Under the pieces are notes generated by a model. The model did no database searches, was not told where the DNA came from, and saw only the letters and a program-made list of their open reading frames with translations. Both the position numbers and the translations under genes were made by a program. 29,385 nucleotides of DNA, taken from NCBI GenBank assembly GCA_900088475.1, contig FLMG01003765.1:14550-43934 (forward strand), written 5' to 3'. The DNA is from Hyphochytrium catenoides. Taxonomy: Eukaryota > Sar > Hyphochytriomycetes > Hyphochytriales > Hyphochytriaceae. Positions 8,748 through 20,568 of this stretch are shown here, piece after piece. The number at the start of each line of letters is the position of its first letter. Positions within the stretch are counted from its first letter, which is position 1.

Positions 8748-11094
8748 CTAGCTTTCCTCTTCAAAGAGGTAGTTGTCAGCTTGGTTATTGCTTTCCTCTT
8801 TCCACCACCATCCCTGGCTCTCTCCTCTCTGTGGCTCTTCTTCTCTCTTGCTTACTGTCTTGTCGTATCTTTGGATCCTCACAACGGGCTCCACAGCGGT
8901 GGCCGCCCTCGTGCTCTCCATTGGAAGTATGGGCATTGGGGGACCTGGGGAGGAAGAGGCGTAGTAGGATGCGGCGCTAGGCTTTGTCTCTTTATCCGCT
9001 TGGAAAGATTTCTCCTTGTTCTGCAGGAGGTCCATGATGTCGTGTCGTCCTGTTCTTTCTTCCTCTAGCGTTATCTCAGCTATCTGTGGAGCACAGATAG
9101 GCGGCTGTCAGCTTGCTGTTCGTCCGACCACTTCAAGCTCCACCTAGCCTGCACTGATGGAAGAGATCCGCTTCCTGTCTCCTCGCGTTAATACTCTCGC
9201 CCGCTATCTCTCTCACCCTCTTTGTCTGTCTGTCTGTCTGTCTGTCTCTTTCTCTCTCTCTCTCTCTCTCTTCTCTTTCTCTCTCTCTCTCACAGCTAGT
9301 CCGCAACCGTTTTTCGTTTTCTTCTCTCCACACTCTCTCCCTACATCCATGGCCTCTATCAGTTTGCGCTTCGTTTGCTCGTATTCTCTCTCTGATGCTT
9401 AACTTTCCTCCTTTGGATGACAGGACCTTACCAGCTCAAGCATAACGTCACACTTCAAAGCCAAATCATTGTTCTGCACGTCCTTCTCTTCCAAGGCCGT
9501 CTGCAAGAGAGAAAGCTTCTGTGTGGACGAAGAAAGAGACACGGAAAGTCTTTCTCTGTCTGCCTGCAACCTTTCCACTTCTCGAACAAGGATCGCTTCT
9601 CTCCGGCTTGCCTCCTCACGAAAGCGGAGTAGGTTAGCGTCACTTTCATTAATAACGTGCTGCTGCTCTGTCTCCTTCGCCTCCGCTTTTCTTCGAGCTT
9701 CCTCCAATGCCTGGGATAGGCTAACTATCTGCTGTGCATTGGCCTCATGCTGTCTGTTCATCTCTTGGACCCTCTATGTTGACAAAGATATAGATCTGAG
9801 TGCAAAAGAGTATGCAGACACAGAGCGGAGATCAAGGCAGACGAAAAGGAGAAGCAATCGTTCATGCAAGGAGAGTAGAAGAGGATTATGGGAGAAGAAA
9901 GACGCGGATTGGATGTGGAAGGCTCACCTCAGACAAAGAGGTCAGTCTGGCGTCCTTGTCTTGCAGTTGTTGCTGCAGTCGAGTGACCTCTGCGCTCTTA
10001 GAATCCTCGAGCTCTTGAAGCTGCCGCCTTATGCTAGTTACCGTTACCTCTCTGTCGTGTGCCTGGTGCCTTAGAGACGCCTCAGCTTTCTCTTTCTCTT
10101 CTAACTGCTGTCTTAATGTACTCAGCACCTCTTCTAAGCCCCTCTTCTGAAGCTCTAGCTGCAGCCGTTCTTCTTCTGCAATGGTCCTGTAGGAGAGCTG
10201 TTGACTCTTTAGGGAGTCTAGCAGTGCCTGATGGCTCTCGTGAGCCATCTCGCGGAGATTGGACTCTGTCTTTAGAGCTTCCTGACAGTCAGAAAGCAGC
10301 CTCTGCAATCTTTGGATCTCACCGCTGTTCTTCTCTTCTTGCTGTCGCAGGTTCTCTCTCAATGTTTCTACTTGGCCCTCTTTTTCTAGTTGTACCCTTT
10401 GCTCTGTCTCTTCTTTCTCCCGTTGTGCCACCCTTGCAGCTTCGACTTGCTTCTCATATGACTCTCTTAGCTGTAGGTACTCGCTGTCTTTTTGTTCCAG
10501 CTGTCTTTGCAAGGAGAGGGCATGCGTCTCCCTCTCTTTTATCTCTTGAGACGATGCTTCCAGCGCATGGATGAGTCTTTCTTTCTCTCGGCCAACCTCC
10601 TCCGCGAGGGCCTCTTTTGCTTGTCTCTCCAGCTCTTTCTCTTCCATCCACTTCTTGATCATCTCCTCCAGCTTTCCATTCTCGGCTCGCATGTGACCCA
10701 GGCGCTCTTCTGAGGCTATCGAGCGGCTTGCCAAGTCATCATTGATCTTCTGGAGGTGGCTGATCTGCTGCTGAAAGTCTTTATGTCGTGCTTCTGAGAG
10801 CTCGAAGCGGTGTTGAGAGTCATCTAAGAGCTTCCGAAGCTGTGCCAGGTCCAAATCTTTGGACTTCAGAGACTTCTCCTGCTGCCGCCGAAGGTCCTGC
10901 AGTGCATTGAGCTCGGCCCTTAGCTGTGTAATCTCCTCGAGATGTTTGCCGAGAGCCACGTCTGCTCAGTTTCCGGAGTCAATGGATGACGGAGGAGAGA
11001 GAGACGCAGACAAGACATGCACAGGAGGGAGAATAAGGGAGATATAAAAAGGCGCAGGGAGAGAGGGAAAGATAGAGAGAGAGAGAGGGAAAAG

Positions 11095-11143
<49 letters not shown>

Positions 11144-11497
11144 ACAGAGAGTGTGAGAGAAAGAGAGGTCATAATGCATACCAGGTGAGGGAAGGAAGAG
11201 AGAGAACAGAAACTATTGTCGAGAATAGGAGAGAAGAGAGAAAGAAAGAGAAGAAAGCATGTGGATGGTGAAAGTAGAGGGAGACATGCTTAGGTTGCCT
11301 GGCATTCGGTGTCCTGAACAAAGGGAAGGGAAGGGATAACACAAGCTTGTCAAAGCAAGAGAAAGAACGAAGAATGTACCATTGCAAATCCATCCTTCCT
11401 GGTTTAAGCTGAGCGTCATGCCATCTAACGCGAGGGCTATGGGAAGATCAAAGGTGCTTGCCATAGTCTTTGGTCCATGCTCGTCTTCGGTACTCAT
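8748..11497 (-). CDS. Long coiled-coil protein of unknown function, 4 exons
   Basis: Exons 11380-11497, 9928-10961, 9432-9773 and 8748-9083 join in phase into 609 residues. After a short non-coiled N-terminus (about 1-40, containing DLPIALALDGMTL), residues about 40-500 are an almost unbroken heptad-type coiled coil. It is rich in Glu, Gln, Lys, Arg and Leu, with repeats of the type RLQQQLQDKDARL. The last 110 residues are low in Leu and rich in Ser, Pro and Glu (SSSPGPPMPILPM), probably disordered. There is no membrane segment or signal peptide. Such proteins are usually structural (centrosome, basal body, Golgi or cytoskeletal tethers); I cannot assign one. Intron 1 (10962-11379) holds a long GA tract on the plus strand; intron 3 (9084-9431) holds a TGTC and CT tract. 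The gene ends 208 bp from the convergent PA-domain gene. Confidence 0.8.
9223..9293. repeat. (TGTC)n and (CT)n microsatellite in an intron
   Basis: About six TGTC units run into an imperfect CT tract inside intron 3 of the coiled-coil gene. Here the transcript strand is purine-rich, the opposite polarity to the cyclophilin introns. Confidence 0.85.
11055..11165. repeat. (GA)n microsatellite in an intron
   Basis: Purine tract including an uninterrupted run of about 20 GA units around 11099-11140. It lies in intron 1 of the coiled-coil gene, so it is CT in the transcript. Open frames read through it in several frames and are artefacts. Confidence 0.9.
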
Positions 11498-14402
11498 ATT
11501 CTCTCTCCCTCTCTTGCTTCTGCCTCCCTGCTTGGTTCGTCACGCCCTATTCGATCTCCCTTAGCAAACTGAAGTTCAACCTCAGCGGATAGCACCGCTG
11601 AGACCGCTTCACTACGCCTGCTTGCTCTGGATTCTCAATGTAGACAAGTGTCAAGACAGAAGGACAGCGAAGACAGCTTCCTCATAGAGCGCAAGGCGGC
11701 AAAGAGAAGAGGAGACTGCTCTTCACTGAGCAGCAGCAGCGCACTCAGCTGGGAGCAGGAAGAGAGAAAGACAGAACCTGAGGATGATGGCTTCTGATCT
11801 TCCTTCGCTTGCCCTTGGGCTTCTTGGCCCCAGTGGCTCCTTCACAGCTGCTGATCCTCCTGAACCGACACACTTCCTCTCCTGGGGGAGATCTGAATTG
11901 TCCGTTATTGGCTAGATGAGGGCAGAGGAAATTTCAAATTATCTTTCGGCAGTGAGGAAACCGGACAGAGAAGTGCGGAACCTTCTGCTGCTGTTGGCGC
12001 TGATGTTGGCGCTGGCTGTTGGCGCGGCTGCTGCTGCTTTCAACATGCCTGACTCCCTTGCTGACTCCTCACTTTTGGTTGAAAAGCTCCCGCGTCTGTA
12101 GGCGCTTCTCTCGTTACTGCCTTGGCTCTCGCGCATAGGCTGAAGCTATATGCTACTTATGGTAGGGTTTTAAGGTGACAAGAGGGTCTCCTCCCTCCTA
12201 GCCCTCTATCACTTTTGGTGGCCCCTCATCATAAGAACAGCTTCTGGTTCCGTTATCTGTTCTTATCGCTGTTGGCGCGCATGCTAGTCGTTGGCCGTGA
12301 CATAGTTACGATATCGCTATGTGATTGAGGGCCAGGTTGTCGGAAGCTCTTCCATCAGGTGACGTGAATTTTGGCTTCTGCGCCTCATCAGCTTGCCACA
12401 CCGCATCAGGTTATAGGTCCCTTGGTGGAGTGCAACGCAGCAATAAGCAGAATGTCGTCTACTGAGATCACTAAGTAGATGGCCTGCCCGTCCTTTTAAC
12501 CGTAAATGAGACAGACATGCATCTAACTGCGGCTTGTTTGCCTAGAGCCATGAGTGATCAGAGAATGGAATGAATAACCTCGCAGTCATTGATCCACACC
12601 AGGCCAATCCCATCGCTGACAATTCGTTTTGAATAAGAGCTTGAATAAGTTACCGGGGGGATCAGCAGCATTCTTTTTTTCTGCCATCAACAGCATCAAG
12701 AGCAACAACAGCAGCGAGGTCCTCATTCCTTCTTCAAGACGCATCATGACCCAGGCACGTGCAGGAGGCACAGCCATATTCTGCATTCTCTACTACGGTC
12801 AAGGACGTTAAAGGATAAACAGGTTATTTTACTTGGTGATCTATTTAGATGACACTCAACTATTTGCACTCCACCAAGGAAGAGCTAACAGCCAGATTAG
12901 CACCGGCACATTGGTGTGGAGGCAGGCTGAGATGATCATCATCGGAGCATACATAATATTTCATTAACTGACAAGAATATAGTGGAAGCAACTATACTTT
13001 CAACAACAGCAGCTGGAGCTTCCGTCTTAATTCAACCTGCTCCTCCGATATACTAAGTCTCGAACAAGAGTGGGAATGGCATGCATTAGAGACCCCAAAA
13101 GAATTGACGAAAGCTTTGTTAGTGCAAGAACTGCCTTTGTTGAAAGCTGCCTATGAAAGGGGTTTAACAACAGACTTACTCTTCCACCTTCTCCTAAGAT
13201 AAGAGCTATGGAAACAGAGAGGCCATTCATAATGGGATGACATGTTCCTCATCAGACAGAGGCGATTTGTCGGGTGGCTTCTTGTTAGCTCTTCGTCAGC
13301 CGTAGGTCTCACATCGTACCTAGAAAGAATTGCTCTTCTTCCATCCTACAGTCCCTCTTCACTAGCATCCTCACCATCACTGCTACTCTCTTTCCTTTGC
13401 CCGAGACGCACTGGCAGAAGGTCTCCACCCTTCCTCTATTGAAGAGTCCCACGGAGATCTCACGGCCTCTATGAGGCCCTCAATCTTGCGCGTCATCGAG
13501 CGGCAACAGCACAGGTTCCTTCGTCCTGATCTCCCCATAGAAAGTTGTGCAGTGAAGAAGGGAAGCGAAGGAGAAGAGCCCTAACATTCTCATTTTCATA
13601 ACTTCTGGGGGAGGTCTCCATTGGAAAGGAGCCACATTTTCTTGTAGGTGTTCTGACCTATGATAGAGGAATTAGAGGTATTTGTAGACCGGCCTACCCT
13701 ACGTGGTGTGTCTCCATAAACTTCAATAAAAAAGTTGATGTTTCTTTCAATGGTACACACCTGATCCTATTCATCAACCGCCTTGGGCAGGCTAGAGGAG
13801 CTGTCATATAATTTCTGGTGATGCTGGAAGCGCCATCACCGCCGCCTCCGCCATCAAAACCTTACAAGCCGCACCTGCAGCGGCAGCATTATTATTAGCA
13901 CTGCAGCGTCACAGCGTCAACCAACAGCAGCAGCAGCAGCAGCGGGAGCACCAAGTAGACCACCAGCACCAGGCAGACACCAACAGAGCCAGGCAGCACG
14001 GGCAGCAGCACTAGCAGCGGAGCAAGGCGCTCTGATCCTTAGCGGAGGCATTGGACAAAGGCGGGGGGCAAAAGCACCAGCAGCAGCAGTCACAGCTTCT
14101 GATTCTTATTGCCCTGTGCGGAGCAGAGACAAATAAAGGAGAGAGATAATTAGGCGCTTTGTTCTCTTCAATCTCTGGCTCTCTCTCGTTGTTTCAAGCT
14201 ATCCTCAGCTTTCTTCAAACATTGTCGCGCCGGGGCCATCGGTGCCGCTTGTTGGGAGCAAGGAAGGACGGACTTGCCTTGTTCGCATCACCAGCCTACT
14301 ACTGCTTGCGAACCTTGGGCTATTCTCTGGCATCTTGGAGCGGGGACCGTCTAGTAAAAAGAGCAGAGCTGCCAGGAAGAGCACTAGGGAGCTTTTGTCA
14401 AG
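11498..14402. other. 2.9-kb stretch without a convincing gene
   Basis: This stretch lies between divergent genes, so its ends should be the promoters and 5' UTRs of the coiled-coil gene (left) and the aspartate kinase gene (right). Open frames are short and have no recognisable domains. 11930-12100 has a Leu/Ala-rich frame from GCTG repeats. 12812-12967 reads YLDDTQLFA, like a reverse-transcriptase active site. 13850-14090 is CAG/CAC-rich. Just before the kinase ATG (14159-14400), open frames exist but none is in frame with it; an in-frame TAG lies 12 bases upstream of the ATG. Confidence 0.5.
13925..13942. repeat. (CAG)6 microsatellite
   Basis: Six perfect CAG units in a wider CAG/GCA-biased stretch with no supporting open frame. 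Confidence 0.8.
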
Positions 14403-17400
14403 ATGGCAGCAGGGGCAGCGGGCAAGTACGTTGTGCACAAGTTTGGAGGGACCAGTGTTGCCAGTGCAGACTGCTATCGCCAGGCCTGCACCATCATTGA
14501 AGATGTCCAGCGCAACCATGATGGGCCCGTAGCAGTGGTATGGCCGTCCGTCTCCCCATCTCCACTCTCAACACACCCCATCCTCATCTCTCTTTCTCTT
14601 GCTCTCTCTCTCGCTCTTTCGCTCTTTCTTCTCACTCTCTCTATCCCGGCCCTTCCCTTCTCTCTTCTTTTTCTGCGTTGTCCCCATCGACTCTTCATGT
14701 CGTAGGTCGTGTCTGCGATGGGAGGCAAACCAAAGGTCACTGACCTGCTGATCCAGTTGATGACGCTGGCAAGGACGGGGAACCTGGGTGACTGTGAGGC
14801 TGTGCTAGACGGGTTGCGACAGAAGGTGCTAATTTATGGCAGGCCGCATTGCAACGCCATCTCTTGATATGCTGTGTCTCACCCTACGCTGTTCCGCTCC
14901 GTTAACCTTTATTGCAGTTCACTTTCCTTTGCCGTCCGTTCTCTCCTATGGCCCTTTCTCTACTCATCATATTCTCTTGCTTCAGCATTTCACCGCTATC
15001 AAGGACATGCTTCCAGAGGCACGATGGGAGAAGCTGCAGGCGATAATCGAGCAGGATCTGACGAACATCAAAGACATTCTTAAGGCTGTAGCACTCATTA
15101 AGGTATATGACTAGATTTGAAATGGCGTTATTGCCACTTTNNNNNNNNNNNNNNNNNNNNNNNNNNNNNNNNNNNNNNNNNNNNNNNNNNNNNNNNNNNN
15201 NNAATGTGAGGATAGAGGAGCTCATCTCTGGCCATGGCGAGCTCTGGTCAGCGAGACAGCTGCAGGAGCTTCTCTGCGCCAGAGGACATGACTACGCTTA
15301 CCTTGATGCTAGGAAGGTGTGCTAATAATGATGATGTTACCCTGTCCCTCCTTCGGCCTTTCTTTCTGCATCCTCCTCTTCGCCCCTACACCTTCCCTCT
15401 CCCTCGCTATTCCAACTTTCCTAAGTCTGTGGCCCCAGGTCCTCGTAGTGGAAGAAGGAGAGAAAGGGCCACAAGTCCTCTGGGAAGAGTCAGAACGTCG
15501 CCTGCAAGAGTTCCTCTCCTCTCTTCAGCCAACCAAGAACCTTGTCATCACCGGATTTGTGGCTTCCACACTCTCAGGAGTCAGCACTACGCTGAAGAGA
15601 GACGGAAGTGACTTCTCAGCCTCCATCTTCGGCCGGCTTCTTGGAAGTGCCTCAATCACCATCTGGACAGATGTTAGCGGTGTGCTTAGTGCGGACCCAA
15701 GACGAGTGCCGGAGGCTAAGATTCTTCCTGAGATTTCCTACAAAGAGGTAAGAGCAGCAGACAACGGAAAGCAGGCAATGCCCCTCTGACCACTCTTCCC
15801 CATTCCATCCCCGCGTACCTCTTCGTCTCCCGCTCTTATATACCTGTGTGGCCCTCTTCCTCCTCTTCTCTCTCCGTACGCCCTTCCTACTTTTAGGCAA
15901 TGGAGCTGGCGTACTTTGGCGCTAAGGTGATACACCCGAAGACCATGGCGCCCGCAGTCGAAAAGTCGATCCCTATCTATATCAGAAACACCTTTATGCC
16001 ACATCATAAGGGCACTAGGATTTTTACGTCTATCTGGGAGAGAGAGAGCAGGAAAGAGAGGCCGGAGGAGAGAGAAGACAACGTCTGCGGCTTCTCCACC
16101 GTAGACGACTTGGCGCTATTTAACCTTGAAGGTCATGGCATGGTGCGTGAGGAGAAAGAGACAGAGAAACAAATGATTGGCCTAACCTCATCCTCTTCTC
16201 CTTCGTGTTTGTCTGTCATTTACTCACTTTTCGCATGCCCTATCGCCTTACTAGAATACTCGACTACTGCTTCCGGCGCCTCTTTGTTTCGTCCGGCTTG
16301 CTTTTGCCTATAAGTCGGCCCTTCGCTTCTGCCTCATCCGGCAATTGCTCTTTCCCATCAGCCAACTGTGGGTCTCGTCTAGTTTGGCCTCACTGGAGGG
16401 CTCTCTCTCTTCTTAGGTCGGTGTTCCAGGTATCGCAAGCAGACTATTCGGTGCGTTAGAGAAGGTGAAGGTCAGTGTGGTCATGATTGCGCAAGCCAGC
16501 TCGGAGCATTCCATCTGCTTTGCTGTGCCCAACAGACAGGTAAGCGGACAGACCTCTTTCAGGAGCCCGGCATAAAGCTCTCCTCAGTGCACGAGTGAGT
16601 GTAAGAGTAAAGAGTGGTGTTCTAGTTTCACTTTCTCTCTCGTGTCTTTAAATCTGTGCTCTCTGTGGCAACTAGCTATCCTAAAGAAACGCGGTAGCCG
16701 AGGAGGTAGAAAGGAAGCCATGAGCAATCGGCCAAGAGAACAGCAATAGAGCTCACCTTCATGTTTGTTCTTCTGCGAACCATTGCAGAGTGAGATCACT
16801 TGTGACGCGGTCACTACAGCTTTCTTCAAGGAGATTCATGACGGGGACATCAATGTATGCCTTAGAGCTCCAAAGCGCTCCCCCTCTCGCTACATCAGTA
16901 GTTCCCTTGATTGGCTTCATCACCCGTACATTTTCTTACCATCATACTTTCTGGTGTCAACAAGGCTTCTTTCCTGCGTAGCACGGCAGTTGTCCCCTTC
17001 CTCTCCTCACAATGCTTTGCGATTTGTCTGTGTGCTCCTTGTTCAGTTCGCCTCCATCAACTTGTTGCTTCCATAAGATAACCCTATTAAAGCCTCTAGA
17101 TCATATCTCTCCGGTCAGCGTCATTGCTGCTGTGGGCGACGCGATGCCTCACGTGCCTGGAGTATGCGGGCGATTCTTTCAAGCGCTGCGGCACGCTGGG
17201 ATCAATGTCTTGGCCGTGGCCCAAGGATCCAATGAAAGAAACCTGTCTTGCGTAAGTTCTCGTATCTCTCAGTGTCAGTGTGTTTGTCCGCGCTCTTGCT
17301 CTTGTGGAGTATCATGGCAAGGTCTAACCAGTAACCTAACTTGTGATGTTGGCTCTCACACAGGTCGTTCGTCACGCAGACTCCGCCCGCGCCCTTCGTG

Positions 17401-20400
17401 CCGTGCACTCAGCCTTCTTCCTGTCTTCTCTCACATTGTCGATCGGCCTGGTAGGGGTACAAGGTGAAGGCAGCATTGGGTTGGAGCTATTGGAGCAGAT
17501 TAACAGGCAGAAAGAATGGCTGAGAAGTAGATACCATGTAGACCTTAGGGTAGGTTAACGCACCGACCTACTTTTCTTGTCAGTGCCTCTTCGTCAACCT
17601 GTTCCTCCAGGCCTACTTTCCTTACTCGTACTGCCTCCTACTCGCTGTCTCCTTAAGGTCGAAACCTGACGTGCTCACGCTTTCACTCTTCTAGCTCACC
17701 GACCCTTTGTCCCTTGAGATTTCAACTCGTTGAAGTCGTTCTCATTGTAACTATATTATCAAGCGAGGCCCCAGCCATTGAGACCGGATCTGTCTCTGCT
17801 GTTTCTGTTTACTGCAATTCTCTCTTCCACTGGCTAATCTTTCTTTCCTCGTCCCTGCGCATCGCATCCTCAGATCCGAGCGGTGGCGTCAAACTCCCAT
17901 ATGCTCCTGCACGAGACGGGCCTAGACCTTGAACAGTGCATTCAAACCTTCTCAGCTTTGGCATCTTCAGACCCCTCGGCGGCGGCTTCCTCAATCTCTC
18001 TACCTCTGGTGCCTCTAGACAGGGACCATCTCCTGGAGCATGTGAAGGCAGACCACATACCTCACTGGGCCGTGGTGGATTGCTCAAACAGGTGTGCACC
18101 TCCAAGTGTTAGCGTGCCAACGGGTCTCTATCTCTCCTCCGTCCTCTCTCATTGATCAAGCACCCTTATGACTTCAAGCTCAGGACCATGCCATTGAGCT
18201 TTCGCTTGCCCTGCTCGTTGCATCCAGTTTCTCCCATTATCCTCTTGTCGCCTTAACCTTTGACCTTATTGCGTCCCCAACTGAGGGAGCCAGCCATCCT
18301 GACGGCATCTGACCGTCGCTTTTCCTTTCACTCTTCGTCTACTTACCTTCGCGTAGCGAGTCATTGGCCAGACAGTACCCCTCCTGGGTGTCGCAACGGC
18401 TTCACGTCGTAACAGTGAATGTTGAGAGCCAGGCGGGCCCTCAGAGTCTCTATGACCGTATTTTGGAGATGAAATGCAGAGAGAGCACTGCTGTACAAGC
18501 GGAGGGCGTCGTGGCCCCAGGTCTGCCAGTGCTGGGAACCTTAGAGGATCTCATACAAGTAGGCAGCCTCTTTCCATTTCGTCCCTGATGGCCCTGGCCC
18601 GCTGAGAGGTCATTCAGTTATTTGCTATGAGGTCTATGCGTCCCTTTGGGGCTGTTCTTCCGATTTCGACTTGAAGGCGTTACGATGGGCCCTCTCGCTG
18701 TCCTGCCGCTGCTTCTCTCATCTCATCATCAAGCGCTCCCTTGCGACTCTTTTTCATTGCTCAAAGTCTCTTTTAGATCAAGATCTCTAGTGGGTCTCGC
18801 GCTCGCCGTGGCTCAACATTCTCTTCTGCCGAACCCTTCAACTCATTGCTTTTGTAGACGGGTGATGCGGTGCGAGCAGTGCTCTGTGTGCTCTCAGGAG
18901 GTATCAGCTGGATCCTCAGTGCGATGGAGGATGAAGCAGATAGGGCGACAGAGACAGGAAGAAATGGAAAGGAAGGAGGGCTGGTTGGAGCAGCTAAGAA
19001 GGCGCTAAAGCTGGGATTCTGCGGTCCTCCTGCTCTCTCACACTTCGCGGAGGACTTTACCGGTATCACTGAGGCGAAGAGGGTAAGAGCCAGGCTTCTC
19101 CAGTCCTCGGTCCCTTCGCTGAGTACTCGGTTTGGCTAACTTTTCTCCTGCCTCCGTCCTTATTTATTGCCATGGTTTGCTTGATTGTTTGTCTATGTTA
19201 TCCCCGTAGGCGGTGATCCTAGCTCGAGAATTGGGTCTGGAGGTGGAGCTCAGTGATGTGAAGGTTAGCCAAGGATCTCACACGATTAAGAGGCACTCTC
19301 TTCTGCTCTCAGCCGCGATTTTTTATCACTCTTACCGACCTGCATTTTGTCTGCTCTCTCTCTGTTTCTCTCCTGTGCTTGTCATTGGTCTCTCACTCTC
19401 GGTGTGTCTGCCTCTCTATGTCTTCTTCTTCTCTCTATTTGTCCCTCTTTGCCTTAGTCTGACATCTAGCCTACTTCTATCTTCATAACCAACTCATCGC
19501 TTACCTCTTCCAATGTGCTATTCTCCATACAGATTGAGGGGATTCTTCCCATCTCTATGGCCAAGGCTTCACAGTCCGAGATTCTCGCGGCACTGGCAGA
19601 GCGGAGCGATGAGCTTCAAGGAAGACTGCAAAAGCTCAAGCTGCAAGGCAAAAGACTGCAGTACGTGCAAAGCAGAGAGGAAGAGAGAGAAAAGCTGTCA
19701 AATGCCTTGGGAGGGAGATGACGGTGAAGCGCCGAGGAGGGAATCTGACATCATAAGGAAATGCACTAATTGGCTAATCTACCACTGTGCAGGCTCCTGT
19801 CACGCGTAAGCCTCGATGGGCAAAAAGCTGCCGTAAGCGTGGCGTTGGAAGTGACAGACAGGGAACATTTCTTCTCCCACGTCCGCGGTCAGTAGCCCTC
19901 TACCTCCCTCCGCATTCTTCGTTTACCCCTGACCTGCTGCTCTATCAATACCTTTCTGCGAGAGCCACCCTGGAACTGTTATCTTGGTCACTCCTCTTCC
20001 CTCCCTTCTTCCTGGTGCCTGCATGAATTATTTGGGCTCTGTCCTTACCATCTCTTATCCGCATATTCAGGGAATGCCAATGCTGTGGCGTTCTTCACTC
20101 AACGGCACGCCTCTCAGCCCCTTCTAGTTCAAGGCGCTGGGCCCTCTCCGGTCATCCTGGCGGGTTGTCTCTTCTCCGAGATCCTTAGACTATGCCGGGA
20201 GCTCGGCGCCAGGGATCATGGTAGGTCTCCCAGAGTGCATAACAGAGCCTTGTGGTTTGGATCTCTCCTGTCCGATGCCTTGCATGTCCAGCCACTTTCT
20301 CTGTTCGTTCGCTTCTCCTCTTGCCGCATAACTCTCCATCCTATCCAAGCGCTCAAACCTTCCGCAAGAAGAGAAGTTGCCAGAGCTTGTCAGTTAGGAG

Positions 20401-20568
20401 GTTGCATGGAGATGCTAATGCCTCTGTTCTGTCTTCTACTCTGTGTCTTCGCCCTCTCTAGGTGGCACCATTGCCATGAAGAATAAGAAGTTTAAGCCCC
20501 GGCCCTCTCCTTCCATGACCAACTTAAGTGACCTGGTAGGCGAGACCAACGGTACTTTGAGCCACTAG
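14403..20568 (+). CDS. AK-HSDH: Bifunctional aspartate kinase-homoserine dehydrogenase, about 18 exons
   Basis: ThrA-type fusion, about 922 residues plus any lost in the N gap. Exons: 14403-14537, 14706-14825, 14986-15102, [gap]15203-15316, 15439-15747, 15897-16142, 16417-16539, 16789-16854, 17078-17251, 17364-17549, 17874-18091, 18357-18558, 18858-19082, 19210-19263, 19533-19660, 19793-19887, 20071-20220, 20462-20568. Kinase half: [55 protein letters not shown] and [10 protein letters not shown], all expected active-site blocks. Two ACT domains follow ([45 protein letters not shown]), the usual threonine-binding regulatory part. The dehydrogenase half starts near LTLSIGLVG with nucleotide-binding GEGSIG. 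Its catalytic region is divergent: VTPNKK is VTVNVE, and the DPxxDLxGxDxxxK signature reads [11 protein letters not shown]-like without the Asp and Lys. The kinase makes aspartyl phosphate for Lys, Thr and Met synthesis. No transit peptide is evident in frame. Confidence 0.95.
15141..15202. other. Assembly gap (62 N)
   Basis: The gap falls in the aspartate kinase gene, immediately before the exon carrying SGHGELWS. It hides the splice acceptor and possibly a few codons of that exon. Confidence 0.95.

Noticed and set aside
14159-14400. Possible plastid-targeting leader for aspartate kinase
   Set aside because: None of the open frames here is in phase with the ATG at 14403. An in-frame TAG lies 12 bases upstream, and no clear intron links them.
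19661-19721. Extension of the AK-HSDH exon to the TGA at 19719-19721
   Set aside because: The frame stays open, but a perfect gtacgt donor at 19661 joins in phase to an exon that restores the family alignment, so the extension is intron.
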